Assembly: GCF_008933155.1 (NCBI RefSeq)
Contig: NZ_WBVP01000002.1
Location: forward strand, 62,001-126,000
Reading direction: 5' to 3'
Length of the DNA: 64,000 nt
Origin: Aliivibrio finisterrensis
GTDB taxonomy: Bacteria > Pseudomonadota > Gammaproteobacteria > Enterobacterales > Vibrionaceae
The position numbers were made by a program, and so were the translations under genes. Every line of letters starts with the position of its first letter. Within the stretch, counting starts at the first letter, position 1. Under the pieces are notes generated by a model. It saw only the letters and a program-made list of their open reading frames with translations, was not told the DNA's origin and ran no database searches. Shown here piece by piece: positions 35,229-45,351 of the stretch.

Positions 35229-35868
35229 ATGCCACCTCTTCCTCTGATTTCTCTTCCTTTTTAAATTTATGATTCTCAATAAAGTAATCCACTTGATTTG
35301 CTGTTTCTGTCGCATAAAGCAAACTCGTGTGGGAGTAGTTTAAACACAAGTGGTCAGTCAACTCTGGAAGTAAAGTTTCTTGAACCGTCACTGTCCCATC
35401 TGAAGGTTGATGATCTCGAATCATTGGCGGACGTAAACCAATAGGTAATGTCCCAGCAATAGAACCAATAGGACAATTAGCTGTTAATTTAGCAACATCG
35501 ACCAATCCCTGTCTCTTCGAGCTTCCTAATATAAAACCCAATTTTTTACTTTGAAGTTCTTTCGCAATAGAAGCCCCTTGAAGCGGAGAACCAATGGTTA
35601 CAATAGAGTCTAAAGGGGTATTAATGTCTTGATGATAGTTAGCAAAATGCACGGCTAAAATGCCACCTAAACTGTGTCCAAGAACAACGTTTTTTTTAGA
35701 CACCGATAGGCAACTATGAATACGTTTAAACAGTACCATTTCATTAATACGCAGTGAATTATAGCTAATAACTTGTACGGTATGCCCCTTCTTTTTCAAT
35801 CGTTCCGCAAGAGGCTTCATTACCACACCATGCATATATAAACCATGCAATACAACTATGTTCGCCAT
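35227..35868 (-). CDS. Alpha/beta hydrolase (lipase/esterase-like)
   Basis: A 213-residue protein with VVLHGLYMHG at the start, the nucleophile elbow GHSLGG (about 64-69) and a TIGSPLQG oxyanion region followed by the histidine-containing C-terminus. It fits the PGAP1/lipase-like group of small hydrolases. The substrate is unknown. It is transcribed towards the RIO kinase gene. Confidence 0.8.
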   Translation of the reverse strand: MANIVVLHGLYMHGVVMKPLAERLKKKGHTVQVISYNSLRINEMVLFKRIHSCLSVSKKNVVLGHSLGGILAVHFANYHQDINTPLDSIVTIGSPLQGASIAKELQSKKLGFILGSSKRQGLVDVAKLTANCPIGSIAGTLPIGLRPPMIRDHQPSDGTVTVQETLLPELTDHLCLNYSHTSLLYATETANQVDYFIENHKFKKEEKSEEEVA

Positions 35869-36013
35869 TATCTACTCCCCAAATTAACTCTTAATAAGAC
35901 TATATCAGGAGGAAATAGTTCTCATAGTCTATAAATATGATTTATTACAATTAACAATAAATCATATACATAACTGTGATCATCAATGTATACAGTTAAC
36001 CTACAGCCCAGAA

Positions 36014-37087
36014 TTACGTATTCTTCCCTTCCGCTTCACTATTTAACCATACTGTTAATAATTGATAGGTTAAGCTCAGAACTACCGCCCCTACAAATAA
36101 ACCAACGATACCAGACATCGCCATCCCACCTAATGCGCCGAGTAAAATAACGATCATTGGAATATGAGAGCCTCGGCTTAATAATATTGGTTTTAATACT
36201 GCATCACTGCTGCTCACCAATACACACCAAACAGCAAATAACACGCCTGATGTAGTGGTATCAACACTGAAAACATAAAAGATAACAGGTAAAAGGACTA
36301 AAATCGGTGGCAATTGAATAATAGCAAAAACAAGCACTAAGAATATCCATAAACCAAGTGCAGGCGCTGGAATACCAATAACCGCCATACCAAGTCCGGC
36401 CATGGTCGTTTGTATCACGGCAACACCAATAACTCCTTGAACGACACTTCTCACCGTCGTTTTCGATAGTTTAGTTAGCGCTTCACCATGCTCTCCGGTT
36501 AAGCGATTTGAAATAAGAATGAAGGCACGCTCGCATTTAGCGGCATTTGCCATGAAAACACCCGCAATGATGGTTGAGATAATAAACTGAATAAAACCAC
36601 CACCAAGAGAGCCGACTAAAGAAGCCGCCTTACTCGCAACGACTTTCACTTCTGCGCTGTACTTAAATAACAGGCTTTCAAGATTTGAAGACGCAAGAAA
36701 CATAAACGAATACGCCTCGTGCCCAATAATTGGCCACTCTTGCATGCTCTCTTTTGGTTTAGGTATCGCAATAGTCCCATCCTGATATCCTAAAAATAAC
36801 TCCGTTCCACTGGTATAAATTCCTGTAGATAGCGCGACTAAAGGAATAAGCAACAATGCGACCCCAATAATGGTTAAGAGCATGCTCAACTTACTTTCAC
36901 TGATTGGCGTTTTTTTACCAAGATAAGCAACTATTGGGTAGAGAGCAGTCGCAATAATACCGCCCCACACCATCAATAATAAGAAAGGCTTAAGAATAGA
37001 AAAGCACCATAAGACCAGAACAGAAAGAGCGCTGATCTTAATAAACGCATCAACAGCTTGGTTGGAGAAATTGTGTCCGAGTTTCAT
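36014..37087 (-). CDS. AI-2E family transporter (PerM/YdiK-like permease)
   Basis: About 357 residues with eight predicted membrane helices; typical features are GIIATALYPIVAYL and the late LPPILVLLPVIFYVFS and SRGSHIPMIVILLGALGGMA. The E. coli YdiK/TqsA group includes exporters of small signalling molecules, although many members are of unknown function. The M at 37087 has AAGGA six bases upstream; the longer upstream frame overlaps the neighbouring YddG gene and lacks a good site. It follows the yddG gene with only 62 bases between. Confidence 0.85.
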   Translation of the reverse strand: MKLGHNFSNQAVDAFIKISALSVLVLWCFSILKPFLLLMVWGGIIATALYPIVAYLGKKTPISESKLSMLLTIIGVALLLIPLVALSTGIYTSGTELFLGYQDGTIAIPKPKESMQEWPIIGHEAYSFMFLASSNLESLLFKYSAEVKVVASKAASLVGSLGGGFIQFIISTIIAGVFMANAAKCERAFILISNRLTGEHGEALTKLSKTTVRSVVQGVIGVAVIQTTMAGLGMAVIGIPAPALGLWIFLVLVFAIIQLPPILVLLPVIFYVFSVDTTTSGVLFAVWCVLVSSSDAVLKPILLSRGSHIPMIVILLGALGGMAMSGIVGLFVGAVVLSLTYQLLTVWLNSEAEGKNT

Positions 37088-37149
37088 AAACATTCCTTGT
37101 TGCAAATAAAGGGCTTCACTTACTATGTATAGCTTATATTTACCAATAA

Positions 37150-38037
37150 TTACTTTTGTTCTCGAGTAAACCACCAACATATTAATGACGCTAAGGTCAC
37201 CATTATAACGCCTTGCCAAAACTGCATTGTTAGCTCAATGTCTAGAATCCACGCAGAAAAGAACGTAGAAAAAATAGGTGTAAAATATGAGAACGTTGCT
37301 AACAGTACCATGTTGCCGCCAATAATACCGATATTCCATAACGCATAACCACTGCCCATCACTATTCCAGCGAGCAATAAATCAATTATGGCATCACTCG
37401 TCATCACGATTGCACCTTCATCACTGATTGCGTATTTGCACCACAAGGACACTGCCGTTGCGATAAAAAACCAAGTAATTGCATTTTTACCATTAGCTAG
37501 TTTTTTAGTGACATTACAATAAATGGCCCAAAGAAATGCGCCCGTAAATGCCAACATATAGCTGATAGGGTTAGTTGCTGCATTAGCCATTAGTTGAGAA
37601 GCAGATAAACCGTCATCGCCACTCAATGTCCATGCAACCCCAAAAAAGGACAATAATATTGCAGGATAAATCACCTTACTTACGGGTTTATTACTCACAA
37701 GCACAGCAAAAAGAACCGTCAATGAAGGCCATAAATAATTAATAATGCTCATTTCAACCGCTTGATTACGGCTGTTTGCCATACCAAGCGCTAACGATAA
37801 ACACATTTCATAACTAACAAATAGACCACCACCAATCAGCAAGTAACGCGGTGAAAACAAACTAAGTTTTGGTAACCCAATAACAATCATTAAAAACAGT
37901 GAGCCAACACTGTATATCATTGCGGCACCGCCAATCGGCCCTAATTGCTCGGTCACATTACGAATTAACCCAACAATTAAACTCCATAATAAAATGGCAG
38001 AGCAACCTGCTACGGTGTATTTATATGAAGCATTCAA
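37150..38037 (-). CDS. yddG: YddG-type aromatic amino acid exporter (DMT family)
   Basis: A 295-residue protein with ten helices. It aligns closely by eye with E. coli YddG: LLWSLIVGLIRNVTEQLGPIGGAAMIYS, LFVSYEMCLSLALGMANSRNQAVEMSIINYLWPSLTVLFA, and the C-terminal WQGVIMVTLASLICWW. It exports aromatic amino acids across the inner membrane. It may be co-transcribed with the AI-2E permease downstream. A 238-base AT-rich gap follows upstream. Confidence 0.9.
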   Translation of the reverse strand: MNASYKYTVAGCSAILLWSLIVGLIRNVTEQLGPIGGAAMIYSVGSLFLMIVIGLPKLSLFSPRYLLIGGGLFVSYEMCLSLALGMANSRNQAVEMSIINYLWPSLTVLFAVLVSNKPVSKVIYPAILLSFFGVAWTLSGDDGLSASQLMANAATNPISYMLAFTGAFLWAIYCNVTKKLANGKNAITWFFIATAVSLWCKYAISDEGAIVMTSDAIIDLLLAGIVMGSGYALWNIGIIGGNMVLLATFSYFTPIFSTFFSAWILDIELTMQFWQGVIMVTLASLICWWFTREQK

Positions 38038-38275
38038 CTTAACAGTATCCTAATGAACAAAAAGAGAAACTATATTTTACCATTGAAGTCACCCATATAT
38101 TCAAAATAAAAATGAAAACGGCATGAATAATGCTTAATGATTCACAATAGAAATACTTCTTTTACCACTAATATTATCTTCAATATACTATTTGTGTCAT
38201 GATTTATTTCGAAGCTAAATTTATTACTAAAATATTAAATACACATTATTTATATAATTATCATTACAACAAAAG

Positions 38276-40174
38276 ATGAAACACATTATGCTAAAAAATT
38301 TATCGCTTAAAAACAAGCTTGCTATCTCCGCAAGTGCCGCCATTATACTCGGGGGAGTATTAGTTGAGGCCCTTTCCTTTAAAGCCTCACTAGATCGCTT
38401 AGATACTGAAGTTGAACAGCGACTAGAAAGTACCACCGCTTCATATAATCAATACGTTACTGATTGGATTCTTTCTAAAGAACGAGCACTCACGTCATTA
38501 CCTACTGAAGCCAAAAACGATGCTATCGTTACCCACTTAAAACAAATTCGCGATTCTGCAAAATTTGATAATGTATTCCTTGCTTACCCTGATGGCTCTC
38601 AAGCTAACGCAAATGGCGTTATCCTTCCTCCTGGTAATGATGACCCAAGAAAGTGGGGATGGTACACAAACGCAGTTGCCACACCTTCAAAAGTATTTAT
38701 GGATAATCCAACCATTGCTGCTGCAACTGGCGCAAATGTTGTTTCTTTAGGGAAGGCATTAAGCCTTCACGGTCAGCAAGTGGTTCTTGGCGCAGACGTT
38801 GAGATTACTGATATCTTAAACAGCATGGAAAAAGTAATTATTCCTGGTTCTGGGTTTATGTTCATTGCTAATGATAAAGGTAATATTTTTACACACCCGA
38901 ATACAAAATTACTGAATAAATCAGTTTCTACTTTAGGGTTGGATTTCTCCACCATTCAAAAAGCAACAAATAGTCACTCTAATATCTCTATTGAGATAGA
39001 TGGTGATGAATACATTATGTATGCTCAAAAAATTGAAGACACAAGTTTAATCACTATTAGTGTAATTAATTATGACTCGCTAGTTGCCCCTCTATTTGAT
39101 GCCGTATCAGGACAGGTTCTAGTCACAGCGATTGTTGTCATTATCTGTACGTTACTATTCAATTTACTGTGTAGTATTTTATTCCGTCCATTAAATAATG
39201 TCTCTCAAGCCCTTGCTCAAATTGCCAATGGTAGTGGAGATTTAACTCAACGAATTCATGTTGAAAATAAAGATGAAGTTGGTGAACTGGCTAATAACTT
39301 CAACACATTTGTAGAGAGCCTTCAGCAACTAATTCAACATATCCGTTTACAATCGCAGCAACTTACTGAAGGTTCAGAACAAAGTACTAATCGTGTAAAT
39401 AATTCAGTGAAAGAATTAAACCTTCAACAGCAAGAAATCACCATGGTTGCTACCGCTGTAACTGAAATGGCATCAGCTACGCGTGAAATTGCGTCTCACG
39501 CCGAACAAACGGCAGAAGCTGCACAAAACTCATCAAGCAGTACCCAAAAAGGTCATTCTCTTGTTATTGAAACAAAAGCATCAATCAATAACCTAGCAAA
39601 TGAAGTGAATGAAGCCAGCATGGTAATCAGTGAGCTTCAGCAGCACTCTCAAGAAATCAATACTGTATTGGCGACTATTCAAGGTATTGCAGAACAAACG
39701 AATTTACTTGCGTTAAATGCAGCCATTGAAGCCGCACGAGCAGGAGAGCAAGGGCGAGGTTTTGCTGTTGTTGCTGATGAGGTTCGAGTGTTATCTCAAC
39801 GAACTCATACATCAACAGAAGAGATTAAATCGACAATTGATATCCTTCAACAAACAACAAGTCGTGCCGTTAACTTGATGAAAAGTAGCTCTGATCTGGC
39901 AAATAGCTCTGTAGAAGACGCAGATAGAGCAACACTAGCACTCGAAGAAATTAGCTCGTCAGTTACTTTAATCAGCGACATGGCGACTCAAATTGCGACA
40001 GCCGCTGAAGAACAAACTCACGTAACTGGTGAGATAACTCAAAATGTCACATCCATTAAAGATGTGACAGACCTGCTTGTTATCGATTCAACAGATAGTT
40101 TAACTCAATCCCATTCACTCAAAGAGCAAGCCGTTAATTTAAGTGAAAAAGTAGCTACCTTTAAGCTTTCATAA
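38276..40174 (+). CDS. Methyl-accepting chemotaxis protein with Cache-like sensor
   Basis: A 632-residue chemoreceptor: an N-terminal helix (about 14-34), a periplasmic dCache-like ligand domain (about 40-280), a second helix, a HAMP domain (about 305-360) and the C-terminal signalling bundle with the hairpin tip [34 protein letters not shown]. The ligand is unknown. It ends just before the zinc-ribbon gene that is transcribed towards it. Confidence 0.9.
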   Translation: MKHIMLKNLSLKNKLAISASAAIILGGVLVEALSFKASLDRLDTEVEQRLESTTASYNQYVTDWILSKERALTSLPTEAKNDAIVTHLKQIRDSAKFDNVFLAYPDGSQANANGVILPPGNDDPRKWGWYTNAVATPSKVFMDNPTIAAATGANVVSLGKALSLHGQQVVLGADVEITDILNSMEKVIIPGSGFMFIANDKGNIFTHPNTKLLNKSVSTLGLDFSTIQKATNSHSNISIEIDGDEYIMYAQKIEDTSLITISVINYDSLVAPLFDAVSGQVLVTAIVVIICTLLFNLLCSILFRPLNNVSQALAQIANGSGDLTQRIHVENKDEVGELANNFNTFVESLQQLIQHIRLQSQQLTEGSEQSTNRVNNSVKELNLQQQEITMVATAVTEMASATREIASHAEQTAEAAQNSSSSTQKGHSLVIETKASINNLANEVNEASMVISELQQHSQEINTVLATIQGIAEQTNLLALNAAIEAARAGEQGRGFAVVADEVRVLSQRTHTSTEEIKSTIDILQQTTSRAVNLMKSSSDLANSSVEDADRATLALEEISSSVTLISDMATQIATAAEEQTHVTGEITQNVTSIKDVTDLLVIDSTDSLTQSHSLKEQAVNLSEKVATFKLS

Positions 40175-40202
40175 TAAGCAGTCTAAATGGTAGGAGTGAT
40201 AT

Positions 40203-40373
40203 TTAACTCACCACTTCTACCGTTTTATGTTGAGGACCTAAATACGTCCCTTCATCTATCAGATAACGTAGCGATTCTTCGCACTCAGGGCATTCAAAAA
40301 TCTCATTCGGCTCAATGGCTTCTTCTTCAACCCATTCCCAGCCAATATGTTCTTCACAACTTGGGCAGTCCAT
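40203..40373 (-). CDS. Small zinc-ribbon (CPxC) protein, 56 aa
   Basis: A 56-residue frame: CPSC near the start and CPEC in the second half give a four-cysteine zinc-ribbon, with a long acidic linker. AGAGGA sits seven bases before the ATG at 40373. No function is known; such proteins often bind nucleic acid or a partner. It converges with the chemoreceptor gene. It is too short for standard gene calls. Confidence 0.7.
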   Translation of the reverse strand: MDCPSCEEHIGWEWVEEEAIEPNEIFECPECEESLRYLIDEGTYLGPQHKTVEVVS

Positions 40374-40544
40374 TTTTCATTCCTCTTAACTATTTTCGGC
40401 GAGTGTAATTAACCTAAAACAAAAAGTCATCATCTTGCAGGCGAAATAAATCGCACCACCCTCTTATCAAACTAGAAATTATCAATTACTCTTAATCTAA
40501 TAATCTTTTGTTATCTGTTTTTAGTCTCATTTTCTTGGTGATTT

Positions 40545-41432
40545 ATGCTTAATCCTCTTTGGCTCAATACCTTTTGTACTTTGGTTGATATTGGCCATTT
40601 TACCCAGACTGCAGAAAAACTCTTTATGACTCAGCCTGGGGTTAGTCAGCACATTAAGAAGCTAGAACTGGCGTGTGGCTATGATCTGTTAAAGCGAGAA
40701 GGGAAAAGCGTCGATCTCACCGAGCAAGGTCGTCTAGTATACAATTATGCACACCAGCAGCGACGCGATGCAGCCAACCTAGTTGAAGCATTAAGTTTTG
40801 ATGACCCATATAAAGGATTGTGTAAGTTTGCTTGCTCAGGGGCCTTAGCATTATCTCTGTACCCAGAATTTATCAATCTACAAAAGAGTCACCCCGATTT
40901 AGTGACTCATGTTGAAGTTGCCCCAAACAGTAAAATATTAGATGAGATACAACGCGGACAAATTGATATTGGTATCGTAACTCATCAGCCAACGCCCAAT
41001 CTATTTCGTAGTGAAGAAATTAGTAAAGAGCCGCTCTGTTTAGTATTACCAAAACACCATAAAAACACGGTCATAACTTGGGATGCCTTACTGGCATTAG
41101 GATTAATAAAACACCCCGATGCAGAGCATTATCTATCACTTTATTTTGATCTTTGCCAAGATGTAGCTCTAGAAAAAGGCAATGTGAATGAAATTCCAGT
41201 AACCAGTTACATAAATCAATTAAGCCAAATTCTATTGCCTATTGCACAAGGAATTGGGTTTACGGTTCTTCCACAAAGTGCGATTGATGCCTTTCCTTAT
41301 AAGCAGGATTTACATATACACCAACCAACAACTCCGGTTTTAGAGAGCTTATTTTTAGTACAAAAGAGAAATAGAGATTTACCGAAGAGATACCAAGCTC
41401 TGATTAAAAAGCTTAAAGAAACATTAACGTAA
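40545..41432 (+). CDS. LysR family regulator
   Basis: A 295-residue LysR regulator: NTFCTLVDIGHFTQTAEKLFMTQPGVSQHIKKLE as helix-turn-helix (about 10-42) and an effector domain with NSKILDEIQRGQIDIGIV. It stands between the zinc ribbon and another LysR gene that converges on it, so the target is not obvious. The C-terminal domain is ordinary for the family. Confidence 0.85.
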   Translation: MLNPLWLNTFCTLVDIGHFTQTAEKLFMTQPGVSQHIKKLELACGYDLLKREGKSVDLTEQGRLVYNYAHQQRRDAANLVEALSFDDPYKGLCKFACSGALALSLYPEFINLQKSHPDLVTHVEVAPNSKILDEIQRGQIDIGIVTHQPTPNLFRSEEISKEPLCLVLPKHHKNTVITWDALLALGLIKHPDAEHYLSLYFDLCQDVALEKGNVNEIPVTSYINQLSQILLPIAQGIGFTVLPQSAIDAFPYKQDLHIHQPTTPVLESLFLVQKRNRDLPKRYQALIKKLKETLT

Positions 41433-41438
41433 ATTGAA

Positions 41439-42335
41439 TTAGTTTTCTTTCACTTTATCAATGATGAAATCCAAAAAAGCACGAATATATGGCTTAGGAT
41501 ATTGAGCACTTTTGTAAATTGCAAAAATTTCACCACTACTGCTTTCGCCATGAGTTGTTGTCCACTTAGGTAATACTGGAATTAATAGGCCACTTTCAAT
41601 GTAGTCCGCCGTCATCCAATTAGAGAGCAGCAGTACCCCGGTCCCTTTTAGTGCTGCGTTCAATAGTGGCGATCCTCCTTTTGAAATTAGATTCCCCGAA
41701 ACTGAAATCTTTTTCGATATATTTCCTTTTTTAAAATACCAATGATTTCTTTGCCTTTCATGGCTAATAAGCAAACAATTATGATGAATCAAATCATCCG
41801 GCTTCTCAATTGCCGCATGACTCGCTAGGTAATCAGGGGAAGCCACTAAAGATGTATTATTTTCCATTAACTTACGTGCTTTCAAACGGCTATCTTGAGG
41901 GGTGCCAATACGTATCGCTATATCGATATTTTCACTATTAAGATCCACCAAGTTGTTATCTAGTTCTAACTCTATCTGTACTTTTGGATATAAAGATAAA
42001 AACTCAGGAATTAAAGAAGCGAGAACTAAATTACCGAAGCTTTCAAAGACAGAGATACGTAACATACCTTCAGGCTCTTCATTATGCCCCTTCATTTCAC
42101 TCAATAACTTATCACTCTCTTGCAGCAACTTAATTGATTGTTGGTGAAAATAAAGCCCCTCTTCAGTCAAAATTAACTGGCGTGTACTTCGTTTAAATAA
42201 TGTCGTCTGCACCTTATTTTCAAGGTTATCGATGTTTCTCGCAACCGATGATGGCGCCATATGTAACGCATGGCCGGCTTGAGAAAAACTACCAGACTCT
42301 ACCACCTGATCAAATACTCGAATTAAATCTAACAC
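41439..42335 (-). CDS. LysR family regulator of the AhpD-like gene
   Basis: A 298-residue LysR regulator of the CrgA-like branch: SFSQAGHALHMAPSSVARNIDNLENKV, then a conserved ESFGNLVLASLIPEFLSLYP and ENIDIAIRIGTPQDSRLKARKL. It is divergent from the carboxymuconolactone decarboxylase family gene across 126 bases, so it probably regulates that gene. Confidence 0.87.
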   Translation of the reverse strand: MLDLIRVFDQVVESGSFSQAGHALHMAPSSVARNIDNLENKVQTTLFKRSTRQLILTEEGLYFHQQSIKLLQESDKLLSEMKGHNEEPEGMLRISVFESFGNLVLASLIPEFLSLYPKVQIELELDNNLVDLNSENIDIAIRIGTPQDSRLKARKLMENNTSLVASPDYLASHAAIEKPDDLIHHNCLLISHERQRNHWYFKKGNISKKISVSGNLISKGGSPLLNAALKGTGVLLLSNWMTADYIESGLLIPVLPKWTTTHGESSSGEIFAIYKSAQYPKPYIRAFLDFIIDKVKEN

Positions 42336-42461
42336 ACTCCCACCTTTGCGTTTTATGCAAAATTATTTCAGCTTTAATGACTATTCTCTCTTTTTATCGA
42401 ATTATGCACAATACACACATCGCAATAAGGCGCTAACAAAAAACATAAAGAGAGATTAATT

Positions 42462-42896
42462 ATGACTACACGTATTGATATAGCAAAAATCCAACCAAAA
42501 GCTTTAAATGCAATGCTTTCTATTGAATCTTACCTAGCTGGCGTGACGTTATCTGCTGAATTAAAAGAGCTAATTAAGATCCGCGCTTCAATGATCAATA
42601 AGTGTGCTTACTGCATTCAAATGCATGTGCCAGAAGCAGAAAAAGCAGGTGTAGAAGCACAAAAACTGTTTGCTCTAGCAGCATGGAAAGAGTCACCACT
42701 ATTCAACGCAACAGAACGTGCTGTATTAGCATTAACAGACGACATGACACTAATCGCTCTTGATGGTGTTTCAGATACAGTCTATCAAGAAGCTTTAGAG
42801 GTTCTGGGTGAAGAACAACTAGTACAAGCAATGATGCAAGTAATCATGATTAATGCTTGGAATCGCTTTGCATTAGCGACACAAATGACGCACTAA
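42462..42896 (+). CDS. Carboxymuconolactone decarboxylase (AhpD-like) family protein
   Basis: A 144-residue protein with the CMD/AhpD signature E-L-x-x-I-R-A-S-x-x-N-x-C-A-Y-C-I-Q-M-H, the Cys-x-x-Cys-x-x-x-His disulfide reductase centre at about residues 47-54. AhpD-like members help peroxide reduction. It is oriented away from the LysR gene and followed, 85 bases on, by an NAD(P)H reductase gene, a plausible stress operon. Confidence 0.88.
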   Translation: MTTRIDIAKIQPKALNAMLSIESYLAGVTLSAELKELIKIRASMINKCAYCIQMHVPEAEKAGVEAQKLFALAAWKESPLFNATERAVLALTDDMTLIALDGVSDTVYQEALEVLGEEQLVQAMMQVIMINAWNRFALATQMTH

Positions 42897-42916
42897 TCCG
42901 CCACATTATTGCCCTT

Positions 42917-42961
42917 CTAGTCATGTTCGTCGGTCATTCCAATGATCATGGCTAGCTTTTT
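42917..42961 (+). terminator. Possible terminator/attenuator between the AhpD-like gene and oxidoreductase
   Basis: CTAGTCATG (42917-42925) pairs with CATGGCTAG (42947-42955) with one G-T pair around a smaller internal hairpin, followed by CTTTTTC. It lies 21 bases before the next start codon. Confidence 0.5.
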
Positions 42962-42981
42962 CGCCATAAAATGAGAACATC

Positions 42982-43521
42982 ATGAAACGTATTTTAGTCT
43001 TACTTGCCCACCCTTTAATTGAAAGCTCTACGATTAACCGCACGCTGGTAGAAGCGTTATCTAAGCATGAACAAGTGACTACACATAACTTGTACCAAAC
43101 CTACCCAGATTTCCAGATTGATACAGAGAAAGAGAAAGAGTTGCTGCTTTGTCATGATGTTATCGTGTTTGTATTCCCGATCTATTGGTACTCTAGTCCG
43201 TCTTTATTAAAAGAGTGGCAAGATTGCGTTTTAGAATATGGGTTTGCTTATGGTTCTAAAGGCAATAAACTTCACGGTAAAACGTTATTATGCATGACAA
43301 GTACAGGCAGCCCGCTTTCAGCTTATCAACCAGATGACAGCCAAGAGTCAATCATGAAAACCTTATTAATGCCTATTGAAAAAATGGCTCAAGATACAGG
43401 ATTGAATTATCTAGAACCAATCACACTATATGGCTCAAGAACAGCAGTAGAAGAAGGTCGATTAGCCCCTCACGTTACTCATTGTATGGATAAAATAAAT
43501 GCGTTGTTGTCTAAAGAATAA
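42982..43521 (+). CDS. NAD(P)H-dependent flavin oxidoreductase (KefF/MdaB-like fold)
   Basis: A 179-residue flavodoxin-like quinone-reductase family protein. The FMN-phosphate region is LLAHPLIESSTINRTL (7-22), FPIYWYSSPSLLKEWQD follows, and TSTGSPLSAYQPDD is in the centre. Homologues such as KefF gate K+ efflux or reduce quinones. No potassium channel gene is adjacent, so it is likely a quinone/redox enzyme. A strong terminator follows 70 bases on. Confidence 0.85.
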   Translation: MKRILVLLAHPLIESSTINRTLVEALSKHEQVTTHNLYQTYPDFQIDTEKEKELLLCHDVIVFVFPIYWYSSPSLLKEWQDCVLEYGFAYGSKGNKLHGKTLLCMTSTGSPLSAYQPDDSQESIMKTLLMPIEKMAQDTGLNYLEPITLYGSRTAVEEGRLAPHVTHCMDKINALLSKE

Positions 43522-43591
43522 AAGAAAGGTTTATTGTATCGAGCGTGGGTATTTCAGCAGTGTCTTAATGTTTTACAAAGCCCTAAAACCA

Positions 43592-43620
43592 AAAAACTCC
43601 TGACCATCAGGAGTTTTCTA
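43592..43620. terminator. Bidirectional terminator
   Basis: AAAACTCCTGA (43593-43603) pairs with TCAGGAGTTTT (43607-43617), with A run and T run flanks. It ends the oxidoreductase gene on the plus strand and, with six Ts on the minus, the 28-aa gene. Confidence 0.85.
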
Positions 43621-43623
43621 TTT

Positions 43624-43710
43624 TTACCACTTTTTAGCCGCGTCTTTTGCAGTGTCTTTCCAATATTGAATTCGCGCACGTTGCAATTGGGCTTTTCTTG
43701 TTCTTTTCAT
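43624..43710 (-). CDS. 28-aa basic small protein
   Basis: A 28-codon frame (MKRTRKAQLQRARIQYW...AAKKW) ending at TAA 43624-43626. AAAGGAAG sits six bases before the ATG and a bidirectional terminator follows three bases after the stop on this strand. The charge pattern (Arg/Lys/Gln, amphipathic helix) suggests a small expressed peptide. Function unknown. Support is signals only, so the call is moderate. Confidence 0.6.
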   Translation of the reverse strand: MKRTRKAQLQRARIQYWKDTAKDAAKKW

Positions 43711-44149
43711 AAAATACTTCCTTTAATCACTCGCTCATCTTTGAGCTGCTATCATAATTCTTAATGACCTATTCAATCTATAGTAGAGTTGAGTTCTTTG
43801 CGAGGATCAAGATCACGATTTTTTAAAAGTACTGCATGTTTTTACGTGAAATTTATGAGGAAGGTAACATTTTATCAATATTAGTAAATTATTAGCCAAA
43901 TAATGACGGGAATTAGTATAAAAATAGAAAGTTGGATGTATATAACAAAGCTATCAAAAAGATAAAACACCCCATTATCATTTTTTAAATTATACGAGAA
44001 TTTTCAATAGCTTATGATTACCTTGTACGTAACCATACGTACTTAGTAAACTTTTTTGAGGGTAGTAATCGCATTTTCAGAGAAGAATATTGACTGATGC
44101 TTTCTTAGAAGAAGCCAATGATGATTATGTTTAAAAAGCGTGACACTAA
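43711..44149. other. 439-base AT-rich gap
   Basis: No credible frame. Contains GTACGTA/TACGTAC (44025-44042), a perfect 7-bp dyad with a 4-base loop, of unknown role. The promoter of the 28-aa gene should lie at the left end. Confidence 0.4.
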
Positions 44150-44359
44150 TTAAAACGAAATTGAAAAATCGCCAATAGGTTGATTATTACTATTGGTAAT
44201 ACTTCCTTTACCTGTCTCTTCACAATATGAAAAATCAATATCAAACGAGTCTAACTCGCCTTTCATTAGTATGTTACGTAATAAAACATCACTGTTTAGT
44301 TGATGAATTAGTGCGTCCCATGAAACATTATTTTTGAAAATAGTAAAATTTACGTTCAT
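44150..44359 (-). CDS. Hypothetical protein, 69 aa
   Basis: A 69-residue soluble protein without recognised motif: NVSWDALIHQLNSD then a beta-rich C-terminal half with E-T-G-K-G-S-I. AAAAGGTATTTA precedes the ATG, with AAAGG eight bases away. No neighbours of known role. It may be a DUF of Vibrionaceae but I do not recognise it. Confidence 0.55.
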   Translation of the reverse strand: MNVNFTIFKNNVSWDALIHQLNSDVLLRNILMKGELDSFDIDFSYCEETGKGSITNSNNQPIGDFSISF

Positions 44360-44460
44360 TAAATACCTTTTGTATTTTATAAATAAGAAATTTTGTTAAT
44401 TTTCAACCTAATATAAAACTATAGCTAGGCTAAAAAATATTAAAATAGAGTAATAGATTT

Positions 44461-44550
44461 ATGTTACAGAAAAATGATTGGATTAAAACTAAGATGGTAG
44501 AAGTAACTAAGAGATGTTATGACAAGTACAAAACAGGAGCAGATGTTTGA
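44461..44550 (+). CDS. Possible relic ORF, 29 aa
   Basis: ATG 44461 opens 29 codons to TGA. The sequence (W-I-K-T-K-M-V-E-V-T-K-R-C-Y) resembles the start of a longer helical protein that has been truncated. There is no ribosome binding site of note. Confidence 0.2.
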   Translation: MLQKNDWIKTKMVEVTKRCYDKYKTGADV

Positions 44551-44600
44551 AATGTTGATATCTTACAAAGTAGAACTAAATCGAGTATTAATAAAGCATT

Positions 44601-44636
44601 TAAAAGTAGCGCAAATGGTACGAATACCATCTGCGC
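44601..44636 (-). terminator. Terminator of the cold shock gene
   Basis: On the minus strand GCGCAGATGGTA pairs with TACCATTTGCGC around a UUCG tetraloop, twelve pairs with one G-U, followed by TACTTTTA. It ends just after the csp stop. Confidence 0.85.
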
Positions 44637-44649
44637 AACTTATTTGAAA

Positions 44650-44859
44650 TTAAGCAGCTACAACGTTAGCAGCTTGAGGGCCTTTTTGGCCTTGCTCAAC
44701 TTCAAAAGAAACTTTTTGGCCTTCAGCAAGAGTTTTGAAACCCTCTGAAGCGATAGCACGGAAATGTACGAATACGTCAGCGCCGCCGTTATCTTGAGTG
44801 ATAAAACCGAAACCTTTCTCTTCGTTAAACCATTTAACGATACCAGTTGTTTTAGACAT
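44650..44859 (-). CDS. CspA-family cold shock protein
   Basis: A 69-residue cold shock OB-fold with RNP1 KGFGFI and RNP2 DVFVHF motifs intact, so single-stranded nucleic acid binding is expected. The start at 44859 has AGGGA six bases upstream; the longer frame to 44970 is inside the leader. Upstream lies a gap of 490 bases that is likely to hold the long 5' leader typical of csp genes. Length is normal. Confidence 0.93.
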
Positions 44860-45351
44860 GTAATGTCCCTTATATTTAAATTCATAAAAAATCGCATAAT
44901 GCGATGTGCTTAGAGCTTGAATTATTAAATGTGACGACAAAGCTAAGGGAAACACTGAGAATAACGACATTACGAAGAAATACTAAGGCTTACTTTTACT
45001 TGATGTTCATTAACAACTCTGAGCAACAGAGCGAGAGGTATAATACCCTAGAACCAAGCATTGTAAAGGTATTTCTTCATGAAACGGTTAAAATTTACAC
45101 AAGCAAAGAGGTACCAACCACACTTTTAGATAAAAAAATTAAACTATCAATTTGATTAACATCATTTATATCACAGATCACAGTTCCAATTTACTCGTAC
45201 ATTCACTGCCTTCGTATTGCCACATAATGCCTAGATGCTCTTATTATCGTAATCTAACATTACGGATATAAGCGATTAAATTGGGACTCTCTTTAGATAT
45301 CATGATGTTATTAAGTAGCCATTATAATCCTATTTCACGGAGTATTTACGC
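44860..45351. other. 492-base gap with the csp leader
   Basis: Lies between the csp gene (minus) and a small membrane protein (plus). No real gene is seen; an 83-codon frame at 44904-45155 on the plus strand has no ribosome binding site. The csp 5' leader and both promoters should be here; no cold-box motif was confirmed. Confidence 0.4.

Noticed and set aside
44904-45155. 83-codon plus-strand ORF across the csp leader
   Set aside because: No ribosome binding site, unusual composition, lies in the csp leader.
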